Below, piece after piece: positions 17,021 through 25,142 of a DNA stretch of 64,000 nucleotides. A program made the translations under genes and the position numbers. A model generated the notes under the pieces. The model saw nothing but the letters and a program-made list of their open reading frames with translations, searched no databases and was not told the DNA's origin. The DNA is from Cyclobacterium lianum (GTDB taxonomy: Bacteria > Bacteroidota > Bacteroidia > Cytophagales > Cyclobacteriaceae). Positions within the stretch are counted from its first letter, which is position 1; each line of letters begins with the position of its first letter. The stretch is taken from the NCBI RefSeq assembly GCF_900143075.1, contig NZ_FRCY01000019.1, positions 1 through 64,000 of the forward strand, given 5' to 3'.

Positions 17021-20000
17021 TTAGAAATCAATTTCAACTCCCACATTGACCACACGCGTCTGTGGATGGTAGTTACCGAAAAACTGTCTGGGATTTTCGT
17101 CAATCTCTGGATCCAGAAAATCAATGTCTGAGAACGTCAACAAATTGGTGCCTCCCGCATAAACTTTTACCCTTCTCAAACCAAGTCCGTCTATGAGCTC
17201 TACCGGAAGGGTATACCCCACTTGAAGCTGCTTGAGACGTAAGTACGTACCGTCAATCAAGAACATATCATAATCACTATTGAATCTTCCCGATGCCCTG
17301 GGCCACCTTGCACTGGAAGCACTTACCGCAGGAAGTCCAAATTCATTTTCAGGAATATAGGCCTCAGTGATATCTTTCTGCAGTGCCACTCCATTGGATG
17401 GGAATGGTGACTCAAACTCACTCCAGGTTAAATTCCAACCAAATCGGGAAGCACCTTGCCAGAAAGTCACAAGCTCCAGCCCTTTCCATTCGACTCGGGT
17501 TTGAAAGCCAAATGTCATCCTTGGCTGGGTACCGGAAGTAGCAATATACTGGTCCGCATCGGTGATCCTTCCGTCCCCGTTCCTGTCTATAACCCTCGCA
17601 TCTCCAATCTGTATGGAGCGATTCCCATTGCCATCTATATCTGCCCAGTTATCAATTTCTTCCTGGGAAGCAAAAAGACCATCGGTTTGCAGGTAGAATA
17701 CATTGACATTGTTTCTCCCACCTGTTATTACACGGCGACCAATCTCCTTTTCCCGTCGTTCGACCTCTTTGTTGATGAAATCAGGCTCATCGGTGTTGAT
17801 CACAGTTTCTTCATAAATCCCGAAATTACCTCCTATGGAATAATTCCAATTGCTGTTAATCGTATTGTTATGTCGTAAACTGAGCTCTAAACCCCTGTTT
17901 TCAAACTCCTGGAAATTTTGTTGTGGCAACACTGCTCCTACTACAGGCGGCACATCCAATATCCGTTGGCCTAACACATCGAAACGATGTCTCCGGAATA
18001 CATCGAAAGTACCCTCTATCATACCTCCCCAAAAGGAAGCGTCCAAACCAAAATTGACGATGTCCATTTTTTCCCAGGTAATGTTTGGATTAGGAAGCCC
18101 GTCAGTACTAATGGTCCTGCGCAGGAGGTCATCCTGAAAAATGTAAAAATTGTCAAAAGAAAAAGTGGGCAGGAATTGAAAATTCCCCGCAGCATCAAAA
18201 CCCAGCCTTCCCCAGGACCCCCGAAGCTTCAGATAGGTCAGGGTATTCGATATACTGCTATTTTGCATAAATCCTTCATCGGAAATATTCCATGCGCCGG
18301 AAACAGATGGAAAGAATCCCCAGCGGGAATCCTCGGGAAATCTCATCGACCCATCGTACCTTGCGCTCACCTCCAGGGAATATTTATCGGCATAATTGTA
18401 GGCAATTCTACTAATATGTCCTACCCGCTTATTTCTATTGATCACATCGTTATTGAACTGTTGGCTCGGAGGTCCGGCACTCAATTGCGCAATTGGAAAT
18501 TCATAGCCTATTCGACTGGCATCTATTCGCTCAAAATCCCGCTGGATAAATTCAAATACATACATGCTGGTAAGCGAATGATTCTCACCGAATGAATGGT
18601 CCCCGTTTAAAAAATACTGGAAATTGATGTTTTCAGTTTGACTGTTCTGCCTTTCTACCCGGGTGTCGGCATTTAGCGCACGAACAAATTCATGTGTTTC
18701 AGTATCTGGGTTATACCTGTATTCCGGAGCCCTTTTCTGAAACATCTTTTCCTGCAAACTGGTCCCCTGGTAATTAATTGTAGCTCTGGTACTCAATCCC
18801 TGCAGCAGTTGATACTCACCTCCCAGCTTGAAATCTATAAAGCTTCTATTGAACTCCTGAGATCCCCCAATGTCTGCACTTGCCAGATTCAGCGGATTGA
18901 CCGTTTGTCCCTCGGGTGCTCCTCTTGGAAATTCACGGTGCCCTCCGGGTAGTTCTACAACAGAATGAAATGGGCGCCAGCGACCGCTTCGGGCAAAAAT
19001 TCCTTGCCCCTGTGACCAGTCTGTTCCTTCAAAGGCGTTTCTGGGGCCATAAAAATCCTGAAGGTTATAACTCATGTCAAAATTAAAACTAAATTTTTCT
19101 GTTACATCTACGTCAAGATTCCCGCGAATATTGTATCGTTTAAACCTTGTATCTGTTTCCCCAAATACGTTGCGTTCCAGGCCGGTTTGATCGAATATAT
19201 TCCCGGATATAAAATACCTGGCTCGGTCATTCCCCCCTCTGATTGATAAATCATGGGTTATCATGGGTGAAGCATCCCTTGTCACCATGTCAAACATATC
19301 CACACTGGGATAATTTTCGGGATCTGAACCATCGTTGTGCGCCCTGAACTCTGCTACAGTTTCAGGGGTCCATCGGAAACCCAATCCACGGTCCAGGTTT
19401 CTCATGTTAAACAGGGTCATGTATTCCCATGCGTCTATAACTTTAGGTACCATCGTTAAGCCCTGAAAACCGATATCACCCCGGTAGGAAAAGCGGACAT
19501 CACCCGAACTTCCTCGCTTGGTGGTAACCAGCACAACACCATTTCCTGCTCTGGCTCCGTATACTGCGGCAGAAGCAGCATCCTTGAGCACATTCAATTC
19601 CTCGATGTCGTTAGGGTTCAAATTAGAAAATACTGCTTCATCGACCGGTAACCCGTCTACTATATAGAGTGGCTCTCCAAAGCCCCTGATATTGATTGCA
19701 GTCTTGTTTTGACCAGGCTGGCCATTCTGGTTTTTGATAAAAACCCCTGCCACACGTCCCTGCAAGGCTTGTCCTACTGTTGGAGTCGACACTCTTGCCA
19801 TATCTTCCGGATCTGCCCTTGCAATACTGCCCGTAATACGGGACTCGATTTGCGTACCATATCCTACCACAACGACCTCATCCAGGGAGGTCTCTCCCTC
19901 TGATAACACAATCTCGAATTGGGTTTGGTTACCCACAGTAATCCTTTCTGATCTGAATCCGATAAAGGAGATAACCAAAACGGCTCCCACGTCTGCCTCA

Positions 20001-20317
20001 ATGGAGAACTTACCATCGAGGTCGGTAACTGTTCCCTGGCTAAATCCTTCGATAATCACCGTTGCTCCGGGTATAGGCTCACCATTAGCATCTGTGACTG
20101 TTCCGGTGATGGTCGCCCTCGGAACAGGAACATTCCTTGAACTGTGGATAATCGCAAAATGAGGGTGAGGTTTGGAGGCTAAGCTTTCCTCCTTGCTGAT
20201 TTCGATAGGAAGTAATTTCCCGGCAACTGCATCAATCGGCAACAACAATAAAGAAATAATGCCGATGAAAAAGCACCTAGACAACCCAAAAGTTGTCTTA
20301 AGTAATTTATTTTTCAT
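17021..20317 (-). CDS. SusC/RagA family TonB-dependent outer-membrane transporter
   Basis: A 1098-residue protein with a signal peptide. A carboxypeptidase-regulatory-like domain (about residues 68-140, ITGTVTDANGEPIPGATVII) is followed by the TonB box/plug start DEVVVVGYGTQIESRITGSIA. The plug has the SusC signature around GEPLYIVDGLPVDE and LKDAASAAVYGARAGNGV, and the 22-strand barrel ends FGNYHPQTRVVNVGVEIDF. The terminal Phe is typical of outer-membrane barrels. It imports oligosaccharides with TonB energy, together with the SusD encoded just downstream. It is the first gene of the transport operon, and its 600-base upstream gap carries a candidate GntR site and a leader hairpin. Confidence 0.96.
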   Translation of the reverse strand: MKNKLLKTTFGLSRCFFIGIISLLLLPIDAVAGKLLPIEISKEESLASKPHPHFAIIHSSRNVPVPRATITGTVTDANGEPIPGATVIIEGFSQGTVTDLDGKFSIEADVGAVLVISFIGFRSERITVGNQTQFEIVLSEGETSLDEVVVVGYGTQIESRITGSIARADPEDMARVSTPTVGQALQGRVAGVFIKNQNGQPGQNKTAINIRGFGEPLYIVDGLPVDEAVFSNLNPNDIEELNVLKDAASAAVYGARAGNGVVLVTTKRGSSGDVRFSYRGDIGFQGLTMVPKVIDAWEYMTLFNMRNLDRGLGFRWTPETVAEFRAHNDGSDPENYPSVDMFDMVTRDASPMITHDLSIRGGNDRARYFISGNIFDQTGLERNVFGETDTRFKRYNIRGNLDVDVTEKFSFNFDMSYNLQDFYGPRNAFEGTDWSQGQGIFARSGRWRPFHSVVELPGGHREFPRGAPEGQTVNPLNLASADIGGSQEFNRSFIDFKLGGEYQLLQGLSTRATINYQGTSLQEKMFQKRAPEYRYNPDTETHEFVRALNADTRVERQNSQTENINFQYFLNGDHSFGENHSLTSMYVFEFIQRDFERIDASRIGYEFPIAQLSAGPPSQQFNNDVINRNKRVGHISRIAYNYADKYSLEVSARYDGSMRFPEDSRWGFFPSVSGAWNISDEGFMQNSSISNTLTYLKLRGSWGRLGFDAAGNFQFLPTFSFDNFYIFQDDLLRRTISTDGLPNPNITWEKMDIVNFGLDASFWGGMIEGTFDVFRRHRFDVLGQRILDVPPVVGAVLPQQNFQEFENRGLELSLRHNNTINSNWNYSIGGNFGIYEETVINTDEPDFINKEVERREKEIGRRVITGGRNNVNVFYLQTDGLFASQEEIDNWADIDGNGNRSIQIGDARVIDRNGDGRITDADQYIATSGTQPRMTFGFQTRVEWKGLELVTFWQGASRFGWNLTWSEFESPFPSNGVALQKDITEAYIPENEFGLPAVSASSARWPRASGRFNSDYDMFLIDGTYLRLKQLQVGYTLPVELIDGLGLRRVKVYAGGTNLLTFSDIDFLDPEIDENPRQFFGNYHPQTRVVNVGVEIDF

Positions 20318-20406
20318 AATTTTAAGGGTTTATTGGATGTTTTACTTCAATAAATGCCGGTCTTATGGTATGTGCCATTCCCCAATGATCATCACCATAA
20401 GGCCTG

Positions 20407-20433
20407 AGCCGGCTGATTTTTTATCGGCCGGCT
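20407..20433 (-). other. GC-rich hairpin in the likely susC leader
   Basis: AGCCGGCTGAT (20407-20417) pairs with ATCGGCCGGCT (20423-20433), with one G-T wobble, around a T-only loop. It lies about 90 bases upstream of the susC start. A T-run follows on the plus strand only, where no plus-strand gene precedes it, so it does not act as a terminator for a known gene. It would be transcribed as part of the susC 5' leader and might affect translation or stability. Confidence 0.4.
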
Positions 20434-20689
20434 ATTTTTTTGTACTCCTGTAGATCATACTGTTATTGGTTTTTAGGTAAAGTCAATTTTTCACAAAAGC
20501 CTGCAGAAAAGGACCTGTAAAGCCATATATTTTATCATTTTTCAGTGGGTTGCGCCAGGCCAACCCTACTAGAATTTTGCTAACAAATTTTCAGCATCTG
20601 AATATTAGAAAAGAATGCATTTTATTGATATTCAAATTATTAAAATGAAACCAAACAATATTCAGATTAGATATTTTTGAATACCGTAT

Positions 20690-20701
20690 ACATTTTTATA
20701 A
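20690..20701. promoter_or_regulatory. Candidate GntR operator upstream of susC
   Basis: AATACCGTATAC matches the gntR upstream palindrome (TATACAGTATAC) at 10 of 12 positions and keeps the core ATAC-N-GTAT. It lies 373 bases upstream of the susC start, in an AT-rich gap. This makes the GntR protein the best candidate regulator of the whole locus. No other regulator is encoded beside this PUL. Confidence 0.5.
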
Positions 20702-20770
20702 AAGTAAATTTATGTAATATTTTGAAAATAAATAATTTTTCAAGGGATAAATTTTACGCAAGACTGTGTG

Positions 20771-20799
20771 TCTGAAACCCCAGGCTAGTTAGTTTCAGA
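20771..20799. repeat. Inverted repeat between the lipase cluster and susC
   Basis: TCTGAAAC (20771-20778) and GTTTCAGA (20792-20799) form a perfect 8-base stem with a 13-base loop. It is 120 bases beyond the SGNH hydrolase stop. No U-tract follows on the minus strand, so a terminator role is weak. The remainder of 20318-20920 is AT-rich with no gene that I can support. Confidence 0.4.
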
Positions 20800-20920
20800 A
20801 AATAATAAGCCTTCAAAAAATAAAAAATGGCAGCAATAAAATTAAATTTTTCTAAAAATCAATCAACTTATTTTTTGTTTTGAAAAGCTGGCCGGAAATA
20901 AAAATATTTAAATTAGATTT

Positions 20921-21601
20921 TCAAAGAATAGCGTGCAAAAAGCCGGCGATAAAAGCGGCCTGAAGCATTCTGGTTTGTTCATCGAAATGCACGTGATCGA
21001 TGTATAGATTTGTACCCAGGTTCAAAGTATACTGATGAAGGTCGATAACCGGAACGCCTTTGGAAGCAAATACTTCATCCGCTATGGCATTATAGGCAGC
21101 CAGATCTGCCGCATACCTGTAAAAGGATTTTTGATTGACATTGTGTTGTGCATCATCTACCGGAGTACTGCGCATCCAAACCAGGGGAATGCCTTTTGCT
21201 GCAAGCAGGCGGTAAATTTCCTCCAGATTTTGCCGGTAAAGTTCCTTACTGATCTGCCGCTCCCCGGTTTGGACGTTAGTCTTGATATCGTGCAGGCCGC
21301 AATTGAGCAGCAGCACATCAGGGCGGAAAGCGGGATCATCTAATTTGACCCGCAGGTAACCCAGGACCATACCCGAATCACCACCGTTGGCACCGGCTGG
21401 GTTATCCAGATCCTCCGCCGATGATCCCTCCGCTCTCTTGCGATCGTATCGGCAAAAACCGCTAAGATATTGTTTCAGGTAAGGACCATATTGCATGGAA
21501 ATACTATCGCCAATGACAAACACCTGGGGCAATTTGGGTTCGCCCGCGCCCATAACAAATACCATTATAGACAAATACCCGACTAATTTGCTGATTTTCA
21601 T
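20921..21601 (-). CDS. SGNH/GDSL family hydrolase
   Basis: A 226-residue exported protein with a signal peptide (about residues 1-20). Block I is VFVIGDSISMQYG with the catalytic Ser in GDS. Block III has LLNCGLHDIK, where the usual GxND Asn is followed by a Cys-Gly pair. Block V is YIDHVHFDE with the catalytic Asp-x-x-His. The family cleaves esters, for example acetyl or acyl groups on sugars. Its start lies 3 bases after the patatin stop, so the two are translationally coupled. Deacetylation of glycans is as likely as lipid hydrolysis. Confidence 0.88.
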   Translation of the reverse strand: MKISKLVGYLSIMVFVMGAGEPKLPQVFVIGDSISMQYGPYLKQYLSGFCRYDRKRAEGSSAEDLDNPAGANGGDSGMVLGYLRVKLDDPAFRPDVLLLNCGLHDIKTNVQTGERQISKELYRQNLEEIYRLLAAKGIPLVWMRSTPVDDAQHNVNQKSFYRYAADLAAYNAIADEVFASKGVPVIDLHQYTLNLGTNLYIDHVHFDEQTRMLQAAFIAGFLHAIL

Positions 21602-21604
21602 CCT

Positions 21605-22537
21605 TTATACCTGTTCTTCCTGTAAACCTACTTCAATGCATTTGCACACTGGGTTTTGTTCCCTCGCGAAGCGCTTGCCCTGGCGCCACCATTTCTTCAT
21701 TTGATAGGGGTCGAAGATCAGGCTATTTTCTGTCAATACTGCAGGAGGATAATAAAAATTCAGTTTGACCTTCCGCTTTTTACTCAGCAACTCTCCTATT
21801 TTGATGTCATCGCTGGAAATCTGGTCCAGCATAAAATCAAAAGCTCTGGTAGTAAGCTCCAGGGCATTTCTCACGGGTCTTTTCATTTCCCTTCCGGCCC
21901 TGGCTTTCAATACGATCACATCCACTTCGGTCGCCCCGCGATAAATGGCTTCCGATATGGGCACCAGATCCGCAAACCCTCCATCGGCGTACTCACATCC
22001 ATCTTTTTCTACCAGACTCATGAAAGGTATCATATTGGATGAAGCCCAAATCCACTCACAGAAATCGTGGTAATCACAGTCCTTTAACCGTTTGTATTCC
22101 ACATTGTTGGTAGAAAGGTTAGACACGGTAATGTAAATCTCAGCCGCATTTTGTCTCATTTGTTCGAAATCTGCTGGCGTAATGATTTTTTTGATCAGCT
22201 TGAAGAGCGCTTTGCTTTCCCCAAAGGTCTTCTTTCCTTTCAAAAACATCTTTATTGTACTGAAATGGTTGATCCGGGTCTTGAAGACCCCATTTGTTTT
22301 TGAGATGATAAACGGATTGGTGCTGAAAATACAGTCCTGAGTCACCGAAGTGTAGATTGCCTTGATTCTTTCAATTTCATTGATAGAAAGCAGGGGAACC
22401 AGCAGGCTACCCGTGGAGGTTCCCACAAAAATATCATATTTATAATTACACTCACGTATCAGGTATTCTGCTATGCCCCCACCAAAAGCACCTTTGCTTC
22501 CGCCTCCCGAAATAACCAACCCTCTTTTTTGCTGCAT
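21605..22537 (-). CDS. Patatin-like phospholipase
   Basis: A 310-residue protein without an obvious signal peptide. It begins GLVISGGGSKGAFGGG, the oxyanion-hole loop. The nucleophile elbow is GTSTGS (about residues 40-45) and the catalytic Asp is in DGGFADLVP. Patatins hydrolyse acyl chains from phospholipids and other lipids through this Ser-Asp dyad. The middle of the family is recognisable, and its length is normal. It is the second gene of a three-gene minus-strand operon, 21 bases after the DUF6503-like lipoprotein. Its likely location is the cytoplasm or inner-membrane face. Confidence 0.92.
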   Translation of the reverse strand: MQQKRGLVISGGGSKGAFGGGIAEYLIRECNYKYDIFVGTSTGSLLVPLLSINEIERIKAIYTSVTQDCIFSTNPFIISKTNGVFKTRINHFSTIKMFLKGKKTFGESKALFKLIKKIITPADFEQMRQNAAEIYITVSNLSTNNVEYKRLKDCDYHDFCEWIWASSNMIPFMSLVEKDGCEYADGGFADLVPISEAIYRGATEVDVIVLKARAGREMKRPVRNALELTTRAFDFMLDQISSDDIKIGELLSKKRKVKLNFYYPPAVLTENSLIFDPYQMKKWWRQGKRFAREQNPVCKCIEVGLQEEQV

Positions 22538-22558
22538 ATTGAAGCTTACTTTTTAATT

Positions 22559-23302
22559 TTAATCGACCAACCTGACCTGCACGTTCTCCAGCAGAATTTG
22601 AGACAACAATTCCAATTCTCCCGCCTCAAATAGTTCCTGCATGGATTCTACCGGTAGTGATTCATCTTCCGGCTTGTAATTGTCATAATCCTGAAGCAAT
22701 ATACCCGAAACATCGTGGGTATTGGTGGCTTTTCTAAACCGGATACCTCCCCCGTCGGTATGATAGGTATATGCCAAATAATCCATTCGATGGTGCTCCT
22801 GATGGATCCAATACAAAAATTCATCTTCATGGTCTTCCCCACCACCCTTCTGCCTGAAAGTAACTTTTATAAGGTAGTAAGGTTGGTTTTCCAATTGCGT
22901 CTCTCCCAGATATTGCTTGATCACCGCTTCATCATTGAGCCCGTATGGCAAAAATGCAAAATATGCCACCGAATTGACCGAGTTGGCATAGGCATTTTCC
23001 TTGTCGGCCGGCAATGTGACTTCCCTCCCATTGACTTTTCTAACAAAACCCGAATTGTCCAGCACGTCTTCCACCATTCCGGATTCATCCCGAAAGGACC
23101 TTAGGTAGCGAAACCGTTCCGGAGATTTAAAGATCTCGTAATGCCTGTCCCTGAAATCGAAGCTGATTTCAGCACGCTGAAAACGCTCCCCTCCATGAGC
23201 TGCAATGGACAGGTCGATGATTTTCTGCGCCTCATTGTCAGAAAAACAGGAGTTTAGTATAACAAAAAGCCCAATTAATAACAGGGTTTTACATGTATTC
23301 AT
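22559..23302 (-). CDS. DUF6503-like lipoprotein
   Basis: A 247-residue protein with a lipobox at about residue 19 (VILNSCFSDN), so it is probably anchored in a membrane. The body begins IIDLSIAAHGGERFQRAEISFDFRDRHYEIF, the pattern of DUF6503 and LolA-like single-domain beta proteins that bind lipids in a half-barrel. It is the first gene of the cluster with a patatin and an SGNH hydrolase. A role in lipid handling is suggested by the company it keeps; no direct evidence of function is visible. Confidence 0.7.
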   Translation of the reverse strand: MNTCKTLLLIGLFVILNSCFSDNEAQKIIDLSIAAHGGERFQRAEISFDFRDRHYEIFKSPERFRYLRSFRDESGMVEDVLDNSGFVRKVNGREVTLPADKENAYANSVNSVAYFAFLPYGLNDEAVIKQYLGETQLENQPYYLIKVTFRQKGGGEDHEDEFLYWIHQEHHRMDYLAYTYHTDGGGIRFRKATNTHDVSGILLQDYDNYKPEDESLPVESMQELFEAGELELLSQILLENVQVRLVD

Positions 23303-23605
23303 ATATCATCGGTTTACTAATTGTAGTCTTCATAAAGGCTGCGACAGCGCAATATATCTACCGGCTGTCCGGAGTCCTACCAGACAGGTCTGCCACCCAT
23401 CCTTATCAATTCATTCTAATCAGCAGTAGCTCGTTCCGACCATATCAGGGGAGCCGCTAACAATAATACATATTCTTAGATAACTATGCATCATTTTTCT
23501 ATAAAACACACAAGGTATATTCCGAAGTTTGCGGCCTTTTATGAGTTATTCCGCCCCGCAATAATAGGCCTTAAGTCGCTTTTTGCCACAATCTGACCTT
23601 AACAC

Positions 23606-23644
23606 TTACGTAATTGTAAAATTATTTACGTATTTTTTTACGTA
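23606..23644. promoter_or_regulatory. Three TACGTA elements upstream of narK
   Basis: TACGTA occurs at 23607-23612, 23627-23632 and 23639-23644 in an AT-rich run. The last two have an 18-base inverted layout. The first is part of TTAC-N6-GTAA (23606-23619). They lie 115-150 bases upstream of narK and just upstream of TATCTTAGCAG (23672-23682), which resembles TACCTTAGCAG in the nirB promoter. The same core appears before nirB and the sensor kinase. The rest of 23303-23605 shows nothing I can support. Confidence 0.55.
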
Positions 23645-23757
23645 TTTTTACTTATTTTTTGAAAAATAGCCTATCTTAGCAGCTTCAATGACTGCTTTAC
23701 TCAATGCTACATTAAAACCCTCAATAACCACACTTGCAACCTTAAATTATATCAAAC

Positions 23758-25116
23758 ATGCAATCCCGAAACAAAAAAGCGACCTCTATCAATTTATTTG
23801 ATTTCAAAACTCCACAGATGCGGGCTTTTCACCTGTCCTGGTTTGCCTTTTTCCTCTGTTTTTTCGGATGGTTTGGCATTGCGCCGCTGATGGCCGTTGT
23901 GCGGGATGAGCTGGATCTGAGCAAATCCCAAATAGGCAATATCATCATCGCTTCGGTGGCGGTAACTGTTCTCGGCCGGCTATTTATAGGCTGGCTGGTA
24001 GACCGCATAGGTCCAAGGATTACCTACACCTATCTGCTGATATTGGGAGCTATACCGGTTATCCTTATCGGACTGAGTGATAGCTACGAAAGTTTTCTCC
24101 TGTTTCGGCTGGCAATTGGCATAATTGGCGCCTCCTTCGTGATTACACAATACCATACATCTGTGATGTTTGCGCCCAACGTAGTCGGCACCGCAAATGC
24201 CACCTCTGCCGGATGGGGCAATATGGGTGGCGGTGTCACCCAAATGCTGATGCCGCTTATTTTTGCGTTATTTCTATCGCTGGGCTTTCTGGAGGCCGAA
24301 GCCTGGAGATATGCGATGATGGTTCCAGGGTTTGCCATGATACTGACAGCCTTCGCCTATTACAAATGGACCACTGATTTTCCCGAAGGAAACATCAGGG
24401 ACCTGAGTAAAAAGGACCTTGACTACAAAAGAAAGAAAAAAGCCGACAGCAAAGGCGCCTTCAGGGCCGCTGTAAGCGACCGCCGGGTATGGGCATTGTT
24501 TCTGATATACGGAGCCTGCTTCGGAATAGAACTTACCATCAACAACATCGCTGCGATCTATTACCACGATACCTTTGGGCTCGACCTTAAGACCGCTGGA
24601 CTGATTGCCGGGCTATTTGGTTTGATGAACCTGTTTGCCAGAACCCTGGGAGGCTACTTCGGAGATAAAGCCGGTATCAAATGGGGGCTCAAAGGCAGAG
24701 TAGGGTTCTTAGGATTGGTTTTGCTCATTGAAGGGTTTGCCCTGATATTGTTTTCCCACATGAGCTTTTTGCCACTGGCCATAGCTACTATGATCTTATT
24801 TAGCCTATTCGTACAAATGGCGGAAGGGGCTACCTTCTCTGTAGTGCCTTTCATCAATAAGAAAGCCCTGGGCATGATATCAGGAATAGTGGGAGCCGGC
24901 GGCAATGTAGGTGCCGTAATGGCTGGATTTCTTCTGAAGATGGAAGGGCTGACCTACGGCGACGCGCTTTCCATACTCGGCCTCTCTGTGGCCGCCATTA
25001 GTTCACTATCGTTGCTGATCCGCTTTTCCAAAGAAGATGAAAAGGTAGCCCAGGTAGAACTGGAGTCCTCTCTGGCAGAGAAAGCTACCCTTCAACCAGA
25101 ACTTGTCAATCAATAA
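23758..25116 (+). CDS. narK: NarK-type nitrate/nitrite MFS transporter
   Basis: A 452-residue protein with about 12 hydrophobic segments. The family signatures are present: FFLCFFGWFGIAPLMAVVRDEL in the first helix region, the MFS loop GRLFIGWLVDRIGPR, and the nitrate signature segments NATSAGWGNMGGGVTQMLMP and VGAGGNVGAVMAGFL. It imports nitrate (and possibly exports nitrite) across the inner membrane. It is the first gene of the island, 26 bases ahead of the nitrate reductase, and follows the TACGTA-rich promoter. With an assimilatory reductase behind it, nitrate uptake is the likely role. Confidence 0.95.
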   Translation: MQSRNKKATSINLFDFKTPQMRAFHLSWFAFFLCFFGWFGIAPLMAVVRDELDLSKSQIGNIIIASVAVTVLGRLFIGWLVDRIGPRITYTYLLILGAIPVILIGLSDSYESFLLFRLAIGIIGASFVITQYHTSVMFAPNVVGTANATSAGWGNMGGGVTQMLMPLIFALFLSLGFLEAEAWRYAMMVPGFAMILTAFAYYKWTTDFPEGNIRDLSKKDLDYKRKKKADSKGAFRAAVSDRRVWALFLIYGACFGIELTINNIAAIYYHDTFGLDLKTAGLIAGLFGLMNLFARTLGGYFGDKAGIKWGLKGRVGFLGLVLLIEGFALILFSHMSFLPLAIATMILFSLFVQMAEGATFSVVPFINKKALGMISGIVGAGGNVGAVMAGFLLKMEGLTYGDALSILGLSVAAISSLSLLIRFSKEDEKVAQVELESSLAEKATLQPELVNQ

Positions 25117-25142
25117 CAATCATTAACCAAAAGGCAGAAAAG

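Noticed and set aside
20407-20443. GC hairpin plus T-run read as a plus-strand terminator
   Set aside because: No plus-strand gene lies upstream, and on the minus strand there is no U-tract.
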